DNA from: Sciurus carolinensis
Lineage: Eukaryota; Chordata; Mammalia; Rodentia; Sciuridae
Reading direction: 5' to 3'
DNA: 64,000 nt
Assembly (NCBI RefSeq): GCF_902686445.1
Contig: NC_062213.1
Location: 40,436,741-40,500,740 of the forward strand
Positions 1 through 12,081 of the stretch are shown here, in pieces (positions within the stretch are counted from its first letter, which is position 1; each line of letters opens with the position of its first letter). The position numbers and the translations under genes were made by a program. The notes beneath the pieces are model-generated. The model did no database searches, was not told the origin of the DNA, and saw nothing but the letters and a program-made list of their open reading frames with translations.

Positions 1-1927
1 GAAGCTGGTTGCTAAGCATTTCCCAGCTCATCACTGTGGAGAGACTGACAAGAAACAAGACGAAGAGGTAAAAATATATGGTCCGTCTTATAAATAGGAA
101 AGGGCATTCAGGAGTATTGAGAGGAGGTCTTCCATTTTAAATAGCATGATCAGAAAGTTGCTTTGCTGAAATGATTTTGTGAAAGGACCTGGGGAGGTGA
201 CGTGGAGCCATGACGGAGGCCTGGCTGGAGCAGGGCAGTTATGTCTCTTCGGGAAGGGTGGGGTGAGGCCGGCAGGTAAAACTGTTTCAACTTTAGAGTC
301 AGACCTGGCCCCATCTGGGTGACTTCTGTTAACTTCAAGTAAGTGACTTTGGTGAGATTCAATTTTCACTAAGAGGTTAAATAATTAAGTGGAGAAAACT
401 CCTTATTTGCCAAGTTAAAAGAGAAAATTCTAGATGGAAGAGCACCTGGTCTATATTAGTCTCCTCCTTTCCTAAAACTGGGGGGAGGGGGAAGAAAGGC
501 CTTAAGTTTGGGGGCAGGAAGGAGAAAGGTCTCTGTGGTACAGGCCTAGGAGAAAAAGAGCCTTACCAGATTTTGCCCACATCACAATTCTAACAATAAT
601 TTCATTTTATTGGTTACCTAGGAAAACTACAAACACCGATATTAAATTCAAAAAATGTTTTAAAAGTACCTTTGGCTAAGTTTTGTTTGCTAAATTGATC
701 TGTTATAGCTAAGTAGGCAATTTTGAAGTTTATAACAAAAGATCTGGCCAAATTCACGCTCTACCTTGCCAGAGGCAACTGTCAGCACGCAACAGATGGT
801 CCATACTATTCACTCCTCCCTTAGTTCCTCGAGAATCTCACAGGGGATGGTGGCTGTAACTGCTTGGGCTCCATAGGTGAAATTAATTAGTAAGGACGGG
901 CTCGCTCAGGGTCCCCGAGCTGTGCTGAAATCCACCCCAGTATTTCCCCAGAAGTTCGCAGGCACCTTTGAATCCAGAGTCTTCCTTTATTCGTCATCTT
1001 AGCCCCTGGCATTGGGTCCCAGCCTAGAGAACTTGGGAAACTTTCATCAGACTATGCTGGAGGAGGGGAGCACGGGACAAAGACTGCGGCTGCCTGGTTG
1101 ACATCATCCAGAGCTAAATCAAAGGTTTTTTTTTTCCTATGGACTTTTCAGAATTTTAGACAAGCCACACTGCGTGTGGTTTAAACCAATAGCAGTTTAA
1201 TTCCTCCTTTGGAGTTAAAGCAAATGAACACCTTTACCAGTCGCTCTCCACTTTTTATAGCTCCTGGTGTTATTTAACCCAAGATGTAGACATCAGAAAT
1301 AGTTTACCACAGCAAAAGCAGAGAGAGGTGTGTTATTAGGGCTGCAATTTCACTCAACTGGAAATGCTGGGGTCTCTGCCCACCCCAACCCAAAAACTTG
1401 CCCAGGAGTTAGGGACCCACCAAGGCAGGCAAAACCCAGGCCTGCATTTGGGGGACCATCCTCTTTCTTTCATCGTATCTGAAAGCACTAATCTTATTTT
1501 GACAGCTGCAGTTTGGATTTAAAGACTTTCAACAGTAAATGTGAGTCATCAGCCTTGTGCTGAGAGAAACAAAACGAACCCAAAATCACAGAGAAAAACA
1601 AACCTGGCCTTGCAGGCAAACTCCAGCTGGGACTTCTCCCCTTTCCCTCAAGGTCCAATTCTTTTTCAATCAATTCTTCTCTTCACTAACAAGATTTTGG
1701 TTTTCTTTGGGGAAGGAAAAAGGAGGAAGGGGAGAGGAATTCCCCAAACAAAGCCTTAAAACATAAGTAAATCTGACTGAATGAGGTTGATCAAAACAAT
1801 AAATAAATGTGAACAGTGTCCTAATTATGCTTTTCCATTTCCAAATGGGTGGCGCATCATTATGTTCTTAATATAAACCCCCTCCCAAGTGGACTCCCCC
1901 AGGGAGAAATCTGGTTTAAAACATCTA

Positions 1928-2125
1928 GGTCAATGGCTCCAAGCTAGAGTAGACATCAGATGCCCGCTGGGAGCTTGTGAAAACACAGGGTCCTGGGGTC
2001 CTCCCCCAGAGGGCCCAGTCAGTAGGTCTAAAGCAGGCCTGGGAACTTGCATTTTAACAAGGTCCCTGCAAAGCAGATGCAGCAGTCCTGCGGATGGCAC
2101 TTCTGGAACCGTTTGTCTAGGTGCT
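1928..2125 (+). mobile_element. MER5A-type hAT (Charlie) DNA transposon remnant
   Basis: The order of motifs matches recalled MER5A: GCTTGTGAAAACACAG, a 'GGGTCCTCCCCCAGAG' block, 'CAGTCAGTAGGTCTAAAGC', then 'GAACTTGCATTTTAACAAGG'. It is a non-autonomous, ancient, degraded copy. Confidence 0.75.
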
Positions 2126-3324
2126 TATGAAAATAGTGAAGGAGAGGAGAAGCCATTCAAGCTCGTCTCCCCTACGTATGTAATTCTTTCTTAACTGGCA
2201 TTTGTCCACTCACATTTAGTCCATTGTTCTCCCCCAGGACTCTGTTCAGCCCAGATTCCCGTTTTTCTTTTTTTTTTTTTTAAATCCCGTACCCTGGCAC
2301 ATCCTGATCTCTAAGCTACTGAGCTCAGCAGCCAGGGTCAGGAGGGAGCTGGAAACAGGATCTCCTTCGCTCACTAGGTCCCCACATCTGCTCGTGTGCT
2401 CCTGGCAGCAGCCGGGTCATTGCTCTTGATTCTGCAGCAGAGGCAGCTGCTCTGTGCGTGAGGGTCGCTTGTTCGCCTTTCCACTCTTGCTCTGCCTGTG
2501 AGCTGCCCCAGCGCTCACACCCTGATCTTCACTTTCCACACTCCCTTCTTCCCCAAGATTTCCTGCCCTTTCAGGGTCAATGACCACCACCGAGCACGTC
2601 CAGCCCAGGCTTTTCCTTGAACTGGAATCTTCCATCTCAGCTGCATCCAGCCGCTTGTGTGACTTCCCTCCTGGACCCTGCAGTTTACCCTTAAATCCCG
2701 GTTTCCTCTCTGAAATAATCTGTCAGTGTCCACACTAGTCCCACCCACCGTCCCCATCTTATGTCATCAACTCCTCCCTGGGGGCTGTGATTGTTGCTGT
2801 GGTCTCCTTAATTAATTCTATGAGCCTGAGAAGCACACACACAGTCAAAGGAACCAGTCTGAGAAGCACGCACTGATTTGCAAACTGATTGCCCCTTTTA
2901 TATTCTGTTCTGCAGGTGTGGGGAACAAGGGAAGCCGAAGTCTGAGTGTTTCTTGGGTCTCAAATACATAAGAGAAATGCACCATTAGAATGTCTGACCA
3001 CAGAGGGGAATCCACAGGGAATGAATGATATCTATGCTCCACTCTGCCTCCTTCTAGCCCAAACATAGATTATTGTGAGTCCCCAAAACTGGTTTTGCCC
3101 TTGACCCCTGTGTTCAACTCCTCCTAGTCACCAAAGAACACCGTTGGGACTCAGCTGGAGAATCTAATCACTCCACCATTTGTCTCAACTCCCATTCCTT
3201 CCCTGACCCCTCTAAAGTTATGCCTGCAGGTAGTCCAGTCTAGTTCCAGGACTCCTTCTTTGATCTCTTTTCTTACAGCATGTTATCTGAGTGCCGCTTA
3301 CCTTCCCAAACCTTCTGATTCATA

Positions 3325-4766
3325 TGTGCTAGCTTTGATGAGTTACAATGAGCATACCATGAACTGCACATGTTTAAGGCATCTAATTTGATAAGCTGGA
3401 CAGATCAACATGTCATTGCCACAATTAAGATAATGAACATAGTCATCACTCTCAAGTTCTCTCATTTGGCTTTGTAATCCCTCCCCCTGTTCTGCCCCTC
3501 AGCCCCAAGCAACCACTGGTGGGCTCTTTGTCATTGATTAGGTGCCATTTGCCAATGGAATTATGAAGTAGTTATTTTTTTTCCATCTAGTTTTTCATTC
3601 AATATAGCTATTTTTTTTCCTTTCTTTCTTTCTTTTTTTGAGGAATGAGGCTGCTGCTTGGGTCAGTAGTTCCCTCCTTTCACTGCTAAGAATCCCACAC
3701 TGCATGCGTGTGTCACAGTGTGTCATCCATTCACCTGCTGATAAACATGTGCATTGTTCCCAGTTTGGGACTATGATGAGTAAAGTGGGAATGAACATTT
3801 GTGTTCAAATCTTTGGACAGAAACTTTCACTTCCTTGGAGCAAACACTAAAAAGTGGAATGGCTGGGTCATGCGGTAGGTAACATTTAACTTTGTAAGAA
3901 ACTGCTAAACTGTTTTCCAAAGTGGTAGAAGCTTTCCACATTCCCACCAGTAGTGCAGGAGAGTTCCGCTTCCTGACTTTGCCAACACTTGGTATGGCCA
4001 GTGTTTTACAATTGATCTCTTCTGGTGCACGTGTAGTGGTATTTCATTGTGGTTTTAGTTTGCATTTTTCTACTATCTAATAAAACGTTGAGCATCTCCT
4101 CATGGGCTTCTTTGCAATACCCATGTCTCCTTTGGCTTAATGTCTGCTCAAAACTTTTGCCTATTTTTTTTTGGGGGGGGTCCTCTTGTTACTGAATTCT
4201 GAGAATCCTTTATATAATCTAAAATCCTTTGTTGGATATATGTTTTGCAAATATTTTACCCCACTGTATGACCTGCCTTTCCTTTTTAGTGGAAGTGTAA
4301 AAGAGCAAAAGTTTTAATTTTGATGCAGTCATTGCATTTTTCCTTTGTTTTGCAGCTTTGCGTGTATTCTAAGAAATCTTTGCCAAACCTGAGGTCACTA
4401 AGAGTTTTTCTCCTACATTTTCATTTGGATATTTAATAGTATCCACTCTTACATTTAGCCTTGAAATCCATTTCAAATTAACTTTTTTACATGGTGTGAG
4501 ATAAGGTCAAGGAGATTTTTTTTTTCCTCTTTTGCGTATGATGATCCATTGTGGCAGCACCATTGTTGAAGGTCCCTCTCACTGAACTACCTTTGACCCT
4601 TGTCAAAAATCATTTCACCATATACACAGGGTTACCTCTGGACTGTCTTCTCTTCCAAAGATCTGAATGTCCATCTTTACATCAATACTACGCTGTCTTG
4701 ATAATATTGTTGCTTTATAATTAGTCTTGAAAACAGCTATAACAGCTATAGCTTCTTAAAAGTTTG
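3325..4766 (-). mobile_element. Ancient L1M-type LINE, antisense, first segment
   Basis: Read on the minus strand this is the 3' end of an old mammalian L1 (3' UTR and C-terminal ORF2). Plus-strand landmarks include ATCCATTCACCTGCTGATAA, 'GGAATGGCTGGGTCATGCGG', 'CCAACACTTGGTATGG' and 'TTTGCAAATATTTTACCCC', in the order expected for an inverted L1MB/MC-like element. Heavily mutated. The sequence resumes at 6281 after a transposon insertion. Confidence 0.85.
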
Positions 4767-6280
4767 AGTTGATCTTCATAATTGTGAATTTGCTACTTGC
4801 TAAAAATTTGCTTATAACTCCCAATCAGTGCTTGCAGCATTTTTTTAGCCAACTGTAGATAAGAGAAGGCTGGAAATAAAATTCGAGTCGCCAACACATC
4901 TGTTCCCAACAGAGGTCGAATAAGGCAATGCTCAGACTTCTTGTTTCAACTCTCATCCTGTGAAGGAGCAACTTTTTTGTAGTATGGCTAGTGCCACTGT
5001 TCTTTTGTACTTTTTCATGGTGATATTGATGGCACCCGAGAGTAGTGCTGCAGTGCTATCTGGTGTTGCCAAATGCAAGAAGGCAGTGACGTACTTTATG
5101 CAGAAAACAACATGTTAGATAAACTTCATTCAGGCCTAAATAGTGCTTCTGTTGGTTGCATGTTCAATGTTAACGAGTCAACAACACAGACTCAATAAAA
5201 CTTGCTTAAATGGAAACATGAGCTACTCTTCTGACAGGGGATTAACATTCAGAATATATTCTTTAAAAAACTGAGAAAATTTACCACACACACACACACA
5301 CACCCCACCAAACTCAATCAATAAATGGGCAAATGAACTAAATGGACACTTCTCAAAAGAAGAAATATAAATGGTCAACGAATACATGAAAAAATGTTCA
5401 ACATCTTTAGCAATTAGGGCGATGCAAATGAACTACTGAGCCACTATATTGAGATTTCATCTCCCACTAGTCAGAATAGCAGCCATAAAGAATACAAACA
5501 ATAATAAAAGCTGGAGAGGATGTGGAGAAAGAACACTTTTACACTGTTGATGGGACTGTAAATTAGTATAACCATTATGGAAATCAGTATGGCATTTCCT
5601 CAAAACACTGGGAATGGAACCACCATGTGACCCAGCTCACTGCTTGGTATTTATCCTAAAGAATTAGTCATCACACTATAGTGATACATACATGCCCATG
5701 TTTACAGAAGCACAATTCACAATAGAATCTCCATGTCCATCAATGGATAAATGGATAAAGAAAATGTAGTATAGATACACAGTAGAGTTTTATTCAGCCA
5801 TAAAGAAGCGTGAAATTATGTCATTTGCTGGTAAATGGATAGAACTAGAGAACACTATGCTGGGTAAAATAGGCCAAGCTCAGAAAGTCAAGGGTAGAAT
5901 GTTTTCTCTCATATGTGGAAGTTAGAAAGGAAAAGGGGGGAAAAATGAGAAAGATTTCATGAAAATAGAAGGCAGACAATGGAGTAGAGGGAGAAGAATG
6001 TGGGAGGAAGAGAGGGCGTGGGGTGCTGATGAATTAAATGGATCAAATTATACTGTTAAATTATGTGTATGGACAAATATGTAACAATGAATCCCACTGT
6101 TGTGTATAATTGTAATGCACCAAAAAAAGGCAAACATGGAAACACATAAAGCAAGGTTGTGTACTGACTGACGAATATTGTGATTAGAATCTCATAGGAA
6201 CCTAACTCTGTACTTTCCCTAGAAGTATCTGCTAACTCAATATTTGTGAATTAACATGAGAAATAATGAGAAGTGATTAT
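4767..6280 (+). mobile_element. Tigger-like (pogo/Tc1-mariner) DNA transposon, split by a younger L1
   Basis: The left part (4767-5218) and right part (6145-6280) together match one Tigger-family element that I recall as Tigger3-like. The left includes 'CCCAACAGAGGTCGAATAAGG' and 'ATGTTCAATGTTAACGAGTC'; the right includes 'CATAGGAACCTAACTCTGTA' and ends 'AAATAATGAGAAG'. A related copy at 13487 shares the left-hand order of motifs. It sits inside the antisense L1, whose sequence continues directly on either side. The remaining coding sequence is decayed. The subfamily name is from memory. Confidence 0.75.
5219..6135 (+). mobile_element. 5'-truncated squirrel-type L1 insertion within the Tigger element
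   Basis: A 917-base sense L1 3' end, containing an 'AATCAATAAATGGGCAAATG' block and 'GATGTGGAGAAAGAACAC', with a 3' end reading 'ATTGTAATGCACC' before an A-rich tail. It is flanked by the direct repeat ATGGAAACA at 5210-5218 and 6136-6144, the target-site duplication expected for L1 retrotransposition. Removing one copy restores the Tigger sequence. Reading frames are broken. Confidence 0.85.
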
Positions 6281-7480
6281 GTTTGGCTATTCCAGGTTTT
6301 TTGTATTTTCATATATACTTTAAAATCAAGTTATAAATTTATTTTTATTAAAAAACCTGAATCTGCTAGGATTTTGATGGGAATTGCTTTGACTCTACAG
6401 TTCAATTTGAAAAGAACTGACATTTTAGCCATATAGTCTTTCAATGTATGATATAAGATATACCTCCATTCCTTTAGGTCTTCTCTTATTTATTTCAGTG
6501 TATAAATCATGCATATATTTAAAATTCATACTTAATTTAGATAGTTAATGCTATTATAAAGGTATTTTTAAATATCGATTTCTTATTTTGTTGCCAGTAT
6601 GCAGAAATAAAATAATTTTATAGATTGACTTTTTATCTTACCATTTTAATAAATTAATTTATTAGTTTGGGTAGATTTTTTTTGAAGAGTCCATTTGTTT
6701 TTCTACAAAGGCAATCACATAATTTAATAGTAGATAGCTTTACTATTTCCTTTGCAATCTGTATGACTTCTAATTTCTTTTTCTTTCATTATTATTCCAA
6801 TTAGACCCTTCAATACAATGTTGATAGAAGTAACGAGTCTTGTTCTTTATGTTGTTTTGTTTCTTATTTTAGAAGGAGAGAATTTAGTCTTTCACATTTC
6901 AATACAATATTAACTGTAGATTTTTCTTATAGATGCCGTTTATCAAGTTGAGACACTTCCCTTTCATTCCTACTTTATTAAGAGGTTTGCTTGTTTCTTA
7001 AAATTTGTATTTTTTAGTTCTATGTGGACACAATGCCTTTATTTTATTTTTATGTGGTGCTGAGGATCGAACCTAGGGCCTCATGCATGCTAGGCAAGCG
7101 CTCAACTACTGAGCCACAACCCCAACCCCTATTGAGAGTTTTTATCATGAATGAACATTAAATATTCTACATCTACAGAGATTATTTTTCCCCTTTTAAA
7201 AATTTGTTACTATGGTGAATTACATTGATTTCTGAATGCTAAGCCAGAATTGCATTCATGGAATGGATTGCATGTAGTGTTGATATATTATTCTTTTTAG
7301 ATACAGTATTGTTAGATTTTACTTGCTACAATTTTGTTAAGAATCATTGCATCTAAATTCATTAAGGATGTTGGTTATAGTTTTCTTTTCTTTCTCTAAT
7401 AATGTGATTGTGTTTCTGGCTCAGGCTCCTTGTTAAACTTTAACATAAAAGCTATCAAATCACTTATATAGCTTGGGAAA
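6281..7480 (-). mobile_element. Ancient L1M-type LINE, antisense, second segment
   Basis: Continuation of the inverted L1 from 3325. The plus strand resumes at 'TTGGCTATTCCAGG' and passes through 'AGGATTTTGATGGGAATTGC', 'CAATACAATGTTGATAGAAG' and 'TTATCATGAATGAACATT', all in the order of an antisense ORF2 region. It is interrupted at 7005-7129 by an ID SINE and fades out near 7480. Confidence 0.8.
7005..7129 (-). mobile_element. ID SINE, antisense
   Basis: Reverse-complement ID body: 'TATGTGGTGCTGAGGATCGA' near its start, and 'CTACTGAGCCACAACCCC' at its end. The tRNA-derived head reads on the minus strand. It is inserted in the antisense L1, and is therefore younger than it. Confidence 0.88.
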
Positions 7481-8488
7481 AATAATGTGAGGAACATTTC
7501 CACAGAATAAGAGTACACTGCATGTGGTATGGTTCTTGAGATAGAAGGAGAGAGAGAGAAATCTGTACAAGAAAGTTTACATTTTTTGCCAAATGAAATT
7601 TTATACATGTTGCATTTTCATTAGCTTACAGATAAATCAAGTGTTCCAGAAGGGAGGGGAAATATCTTATTTAAAAAATATATATATAAAGAAAAAGAAA
7701 CAAGATAAGGTTCTTTCTTGTTAGTGAGAAAGGAATACCAGGGAAGGGAAATGATAAAGGAAATATTCACATAGGGAGGGGCCCACTCCGTGAGATTTCT
7801 TCTCTTCCATTTTTTCAAATGGGGAAAAGGAAGGACCTAAATCTTTATTGTTCTAGCACTATGCTAATGCTTTTGATATGCAAAACATGATCTCATATAA
7901 TGTTATTTGAAAGGCAAAAGGAATCTATAATGTTGAACTTCAATAAGTTCTAAATCGCCCTGTGAGATCCTGGAAGGTGAGATTCTTAAATGCACTTGAG
8001 CTAGTCTTTGAATGGAAAAGTACTTTGAAGACAGCTGGTTTTTCACTCAGAACGGTTACCTGAATAGCAAAGAGACCCAACACCAGGTCACCTAACGATG
8101 GATTTATGCCACCCCTGAAAAAGAGAAAATTAGTGAGGTGGGTAGAATGGGTGGGAATAACACTTCAATAATTGAAGGACTTTCTTTGGGGAAGGAAATA
8201 GCTTTCTGACAGATGGCTTCAGAAGGCAGAAACAGGATCAAAGGTGGAGAGTAGGATTTCAGTTCAGCCACTAATCCAAGCTGTTTGGATGTAGGATCCA
8301 CATGCTTTGCAATGACCCAGTTCTCAAGAGCCATGGCCCATCTGGGATACTGGGAGGGAATAGAATTCTGGGGTTATATGGAAAAGGGAGTTAGAAGTCT
8401 GAGAGTCAGCATCCATTACTCATCACCACTCAAAGGATCTATGAATCGGCTGTGTCTGCCTCCTTTCTCCACCAGACAAAGAATAAAT

Positions 8489-8490
<2 letters not shown>

Positions 8491-8532
<42 letters not shown>
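8491..8532. repeat. (TG)n microsatellite
   Basis: About 20 perfect GT units followed by GCATGCACATGCACAT. The open frames that run through it owe their length to the repeat. Confidence 0.98.
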
Positions 8533-9147
8533 ATGCACATGCACATATGTGCTTTTTTCTCCCTCTTTCTTATGTAATATTTTATTGGAGGTTGATGGGC
8601 AAACAGAAAGAGCATCCAAGAGGCTTCCTGCTGTGAACATTCCCAAACCTCACAGCACTCAGGCTGCATCCACAGCAGTCCTGGGGAGCCCAGAGGGCAG
8701 CCGCACAGAGACAGGGTGACCCTCTGTCACAGTTACTCAAAGAGACCTGTCAAGCAACCGTCTGTCACCCTGCCTGGAGCTCCAGCAGAGTCCCAATCTG
8801 GGTCCTCCCAGCAGGGCAGACTCCTCACCAGCCACAGCATTAGCAGCCTCAATGGCCCAACAGCAAGTCCTGAAACCACATCCAGGACCACTGCTTTTGA
8901 AGGCAGTTGCCTTAGTGGCCCTCCCATTATCATTTTGTGCAATGACAGATTACAGCAGTTGGCAGTGAACTTGGGGAATTATCAGTTGAATGTTAGTCCT
9001 GGTGAATTAGTTCTGAGTCTCTTCAGGACCAGCGAGCTGTGGAACCTGTCTGTCCGGGGCTTGGAGAAGGTTCTCTGGGTTGCAGGGATGCCCTATTGCC
9101 ATCTGGGGGCCCTCGAGTATCATGGGAACGTATCAAACGGTGGCTCA

Positions 9148-9335
9148 GAGCTAGGCCATAGAAGGATTTGGATTCTGGTTTGGTCACACTGCTAGCCATG
9201 TGACCTTGAGTAAACTGTCTAACATGTTCCTTATTTTTCTTATCTGTAAAATGATAAAATCAACTTTAAGAGCTCATTGTGAGAACTAAATGAGAAGACA
9301 GAGGTAAAGAAAGCATTCAGGGAGCCGGGCACACA
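9148..9335 (+). mobile_element. MIR SINE
   Basis: Shows the MIR core order: 'GCCATGTGACCTTGAGTAAA', 'TTATCTGTAAAATGATAAAA', then 'TTGTGAGAACTAAATGAG'. An old, diverged pan-mammalian copy. Confidence 0.8.
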
Positions 9336-9867
9336 GTTAGGCCCAACTGTGCCCTACACACTGAGCTCCATATGGCCTGCAGTCCCTGTTCGTCACAAGT
9401 CCGGTGCTTGTTTATTTGATTCACCCATGCAAGAACGGGAGCTCCAAAATGAAAGCAGCATGGCTGTTTTATTCACTGTTTTATTTCCACCGTTTTACAT
9501 GCTGCCTGGTGTGTCGTCTTTGCTCAAATGCGTGTCGTAAAAGAAAAAAATAAATGAACCAATCCATGAGGGTCTGAAAGAATGAATGGCAAGCACTTCT
9601 TAGGGAGTAAGAGGTGTTTGGGATGAGGAGGTGTAACCCACATTCCTTTCCACCTAGGAGATTGTCCTGCTACGGCCAGGACAGAAAACAAACATGGAAA
9701 TAGCCGGGTCTCCTTCCTCTTCAGGCCCACCTGAGTTTTGCAGGGATAGGTTCCTGACAGCAGTTGGTAAACAAAGGTTGGTGGATGGCATAGCTCTCCC
9801 TCGCCAAGTTTTAACTACTCACTAGACCAATTAAAGGGACTAACAAAGTCTGTCAATGAGGTCAGTA

Positions 9868-9975
9868 TTAGTTTGTTGCCACCCTTCCCATTTTATGGAT
9901 AAGGAAATTGAGAGTGAAGAAGTTTAAATTACCAGCTCAGGGTGATACAGCCCCAGGCGGTAAACAAAATGTCAG
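9868..9975 (-). mobile_element. MIR SINE fragment, antisense
   Basis: Antisense MIR signature 'CCATTTTATGGATAAGGAAA' followed by 'CAGCTCAGGGTGATACAG'. Short and diverged. Confidence 0.6.
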
Positions 9976-11958
9976 GATTCAAAGGAGACCTATAGGCCCT
10001 GTTCTTCCCACAAGGGCACTGTTATACCAATTTCAGAAATGCAAAAAAAGGACTCACGAGTATGATCTTTTTCTGACAGAGAGAGAGAGTCATACATAAT
10101 CATACAGCTAAGTCTGAAGCTGCAGGTAGCGATAGCTTACCTCCCTCAGATGACTGGCAGGCAGGTCAGATGGGCAGCTGAGCCCTGCTTCAGCTCTCCT
10201 CTCCTGGAGGGCGATGCCCCTCCCAAAGTCCCCTCGCTGCAGCCATATTCTTTGCAAATCCAGACCAGTTAACCCAATCTCTGAGTGTGAACCCAGGAGT
10301 CACTTCCTGACTGATTTGTAGCTATCGAAGTGTGAGAGCCACAACCCTGGGCCCCTATCACACCTCCTGCATGCTTTTCCTCCTTGGTGCCCCACCTCAG
10401 GGTCTGTCAGAGGCCCCAGTGCAGCCCCCGGCAGGAAGTAGTCCAGGGACATCAGGAGCATGGAGGGCTCAGACGGCGGGGCTGGCAACCCTGCTCATAA
10501 AATCAGAGGGAGGACCTTCTGGTTTATTATTAGTTGGTGTCAGAAATCCTCTGCCTGCTGCCTAAGCCAGTCCATGGGAAATGGACATTGGCAGCTTCCC
10601 AGATCCCTACTGAACACTGGGACATCAGACAAGGAGAAGAATCTTCATGACCCTGAGAAAGGCAGGGCAGCAAGGGAGTGGGCAAATGGAGGGAGGCAGA
10701 GCACACCTGAAGAGGTCAGAGGATGAATAGGAGATGCTTAGGTTGCTTGCTAAGCGATGTGTGAGACAGTGTAAGATGACCTTTCCCAGGCTCTCCCCGT
10801 TCTTCAGTAAATTCTCTTAAACCCCAGGAGTGTTTTCTGTGAGTGATTTGTGTTGTGGATCCTGAATCGGATCTTGGAGCGGAAGATGAGAATTATTCCA
10901 ACCACACATAACAAATGGGGTGCTGGGGTCTGAGAGGAGCCTAAGAGTACAGACTCCCTGACCCTCAGAGTCCAGAGAGCTCCGGAGAAACAGAACTGGA
11001 GGGACTCAAGCAGATGTTCCCTAATCTTGGGGAGCCTCCAGCCATGCACTCAACTTTTTAACTGAAAAGTGAGAAGAAAAATGGAAAATGTGGTTTGGCT
11101 GTATAAATGCGATACTAATTACAGCCATTCGTGTAAACTGTTTTCCATTAATGCTTAATTGCTTACCATGTGGTATAGGAACAATTATGCATTGCAAGAT
11201 GTACTTGTCAGCTTGGCTGAGTTCTGCTTCCCTCCATGGGTGCTGGTCTTCCTCAGGCTTTGCTTTCGTAGCCTGGTTGTCTGTGGGTTAGGACAGCCCC
11301 TTCACTCAAGCGGGGAGAAAGTAAGTGTACATATGTAGGGGTAATTCTGTCCTGTAAGGGCTGGTTACCTGGTGCCGGCTCAGTATGCCATTCAGCCTCT
11401 GGGATTTGGCCAAAAAAGGGAAATGTGAGTTCTAACACTTATGTCTGTTTACCCTTTTTAAATTTAGGAGACCAAGAAAGTGTCCCTCACCAAAGCAACC
11501 AGATCCCTGCATACCTCTAAAACAGAACTTAAGTAATCATTCCCAGCTGAGGTTAATAACTCATCTTAAGTCCATGCTTTAGAGGAGAGAATAAAATATG
11601 GAAACAATTCCTCAGGGTATAGTTAATAAAGACAGCAGATAAAAAGGTTCTTCAGTAGCTGCCCCTAAAGAAGTTTAGAGGTAAAGGGGACCAGCTCACA
11701 TATACCAAGAGACTTTTCTGAGAAGGTGCCTCCACTAGCCTTTCACATTCTGCCTGATAACCTACTCTATGCCACGGTCTGGCTTAGGCACCGTGATGGG
11801 CAGAGTGGGGGTAGGGTCAGTACAAAATATGAAACCTTATTTCTGTCCTCAGGGAGATGGTAGGTGAATTGGGAGAGGGACAGATGAATAAAATAAATTA
11901 AATAAGCCCACATGAAAGAAGAGAGAGCAATATAGATACATCAGCAAAGCAATCTTAC

Positions 11959-12081
11959 TTCTGCAAGTCTTCTGATCCGAGTTGAGAATGTACCCTTGTT
12001 TGCACCTGCAGACGTATGAGCCAGGGGTGTTGATGCAAAAGTGGGCACAGTTGTGCTCCAGGATGCTGCACATGTGGACCA
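11959..12081 (-). CDS. MATN2: MATN2 exon encoding the first EGF-like module
   Basis: A 123-base exon (41 codons, residues 238-278) encodes one EGF-like domain with the full set of six cysteines: C242, C248, C252, C261, C263 and C276 or C277 by spacing, including the tract [16 protein letters not shown]. Matrilin-2 carries ten such modules between its two VWA domains. They extend the molecule and contribute to matrix interactions. The acceptor is a TTCCCTTTCAG tract ending at 12082 and the donor is GTAAGA at 11953-11958. Phase 1 at both ends fits the modular EGF exons of this gene. The exon joins in frame to the VWA1 exon as KLC-VV-HMC; I recall human having TA where VV stands here. No further EGF exon was found between position 1 and 11958, so the next one lies outside the window and intron 4 is at least 11.9 kb. 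Confidence 0.95.

Larger units (their letters stand above)
1..11958 (-). other. MATN2: MATN2 intron 4 (partial), downstream of first EGF exon
   Basis: Non-coding DNA following the EGF-1 exon donor and running out of the window. I searched both strands for a second EGF exon (six-cysteine module) and found none. It holds one MER5A, the nested L1/Tigger complex, a TG microsatellite and MIR copies. The stretches 1-1925, 2130-3320, 7490-8485, 8540-9145 and 9980-11955 contain no element I recognise, although two blocks in them are flagged as possible regulatory sequence. Confidence 0.8.

Noticed and set aside
8491..8532. Microsatellites as a CRISPR-like or tandem-repeat array
   Set aside because: Simple dinucleotide repeats only, no spacer structure.
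8285..8719. 144-codon open frame with a Cys-Val repeat
   Set aside because: The frame is kept open by the (TG)n microsatellite. No domain and no conserved-looking flanks.
1..11958. A second EGF exon of MATN2
   Set aside because: Searched for a six-cysteine module with phase-1 splice sites on the minus strand and found none.
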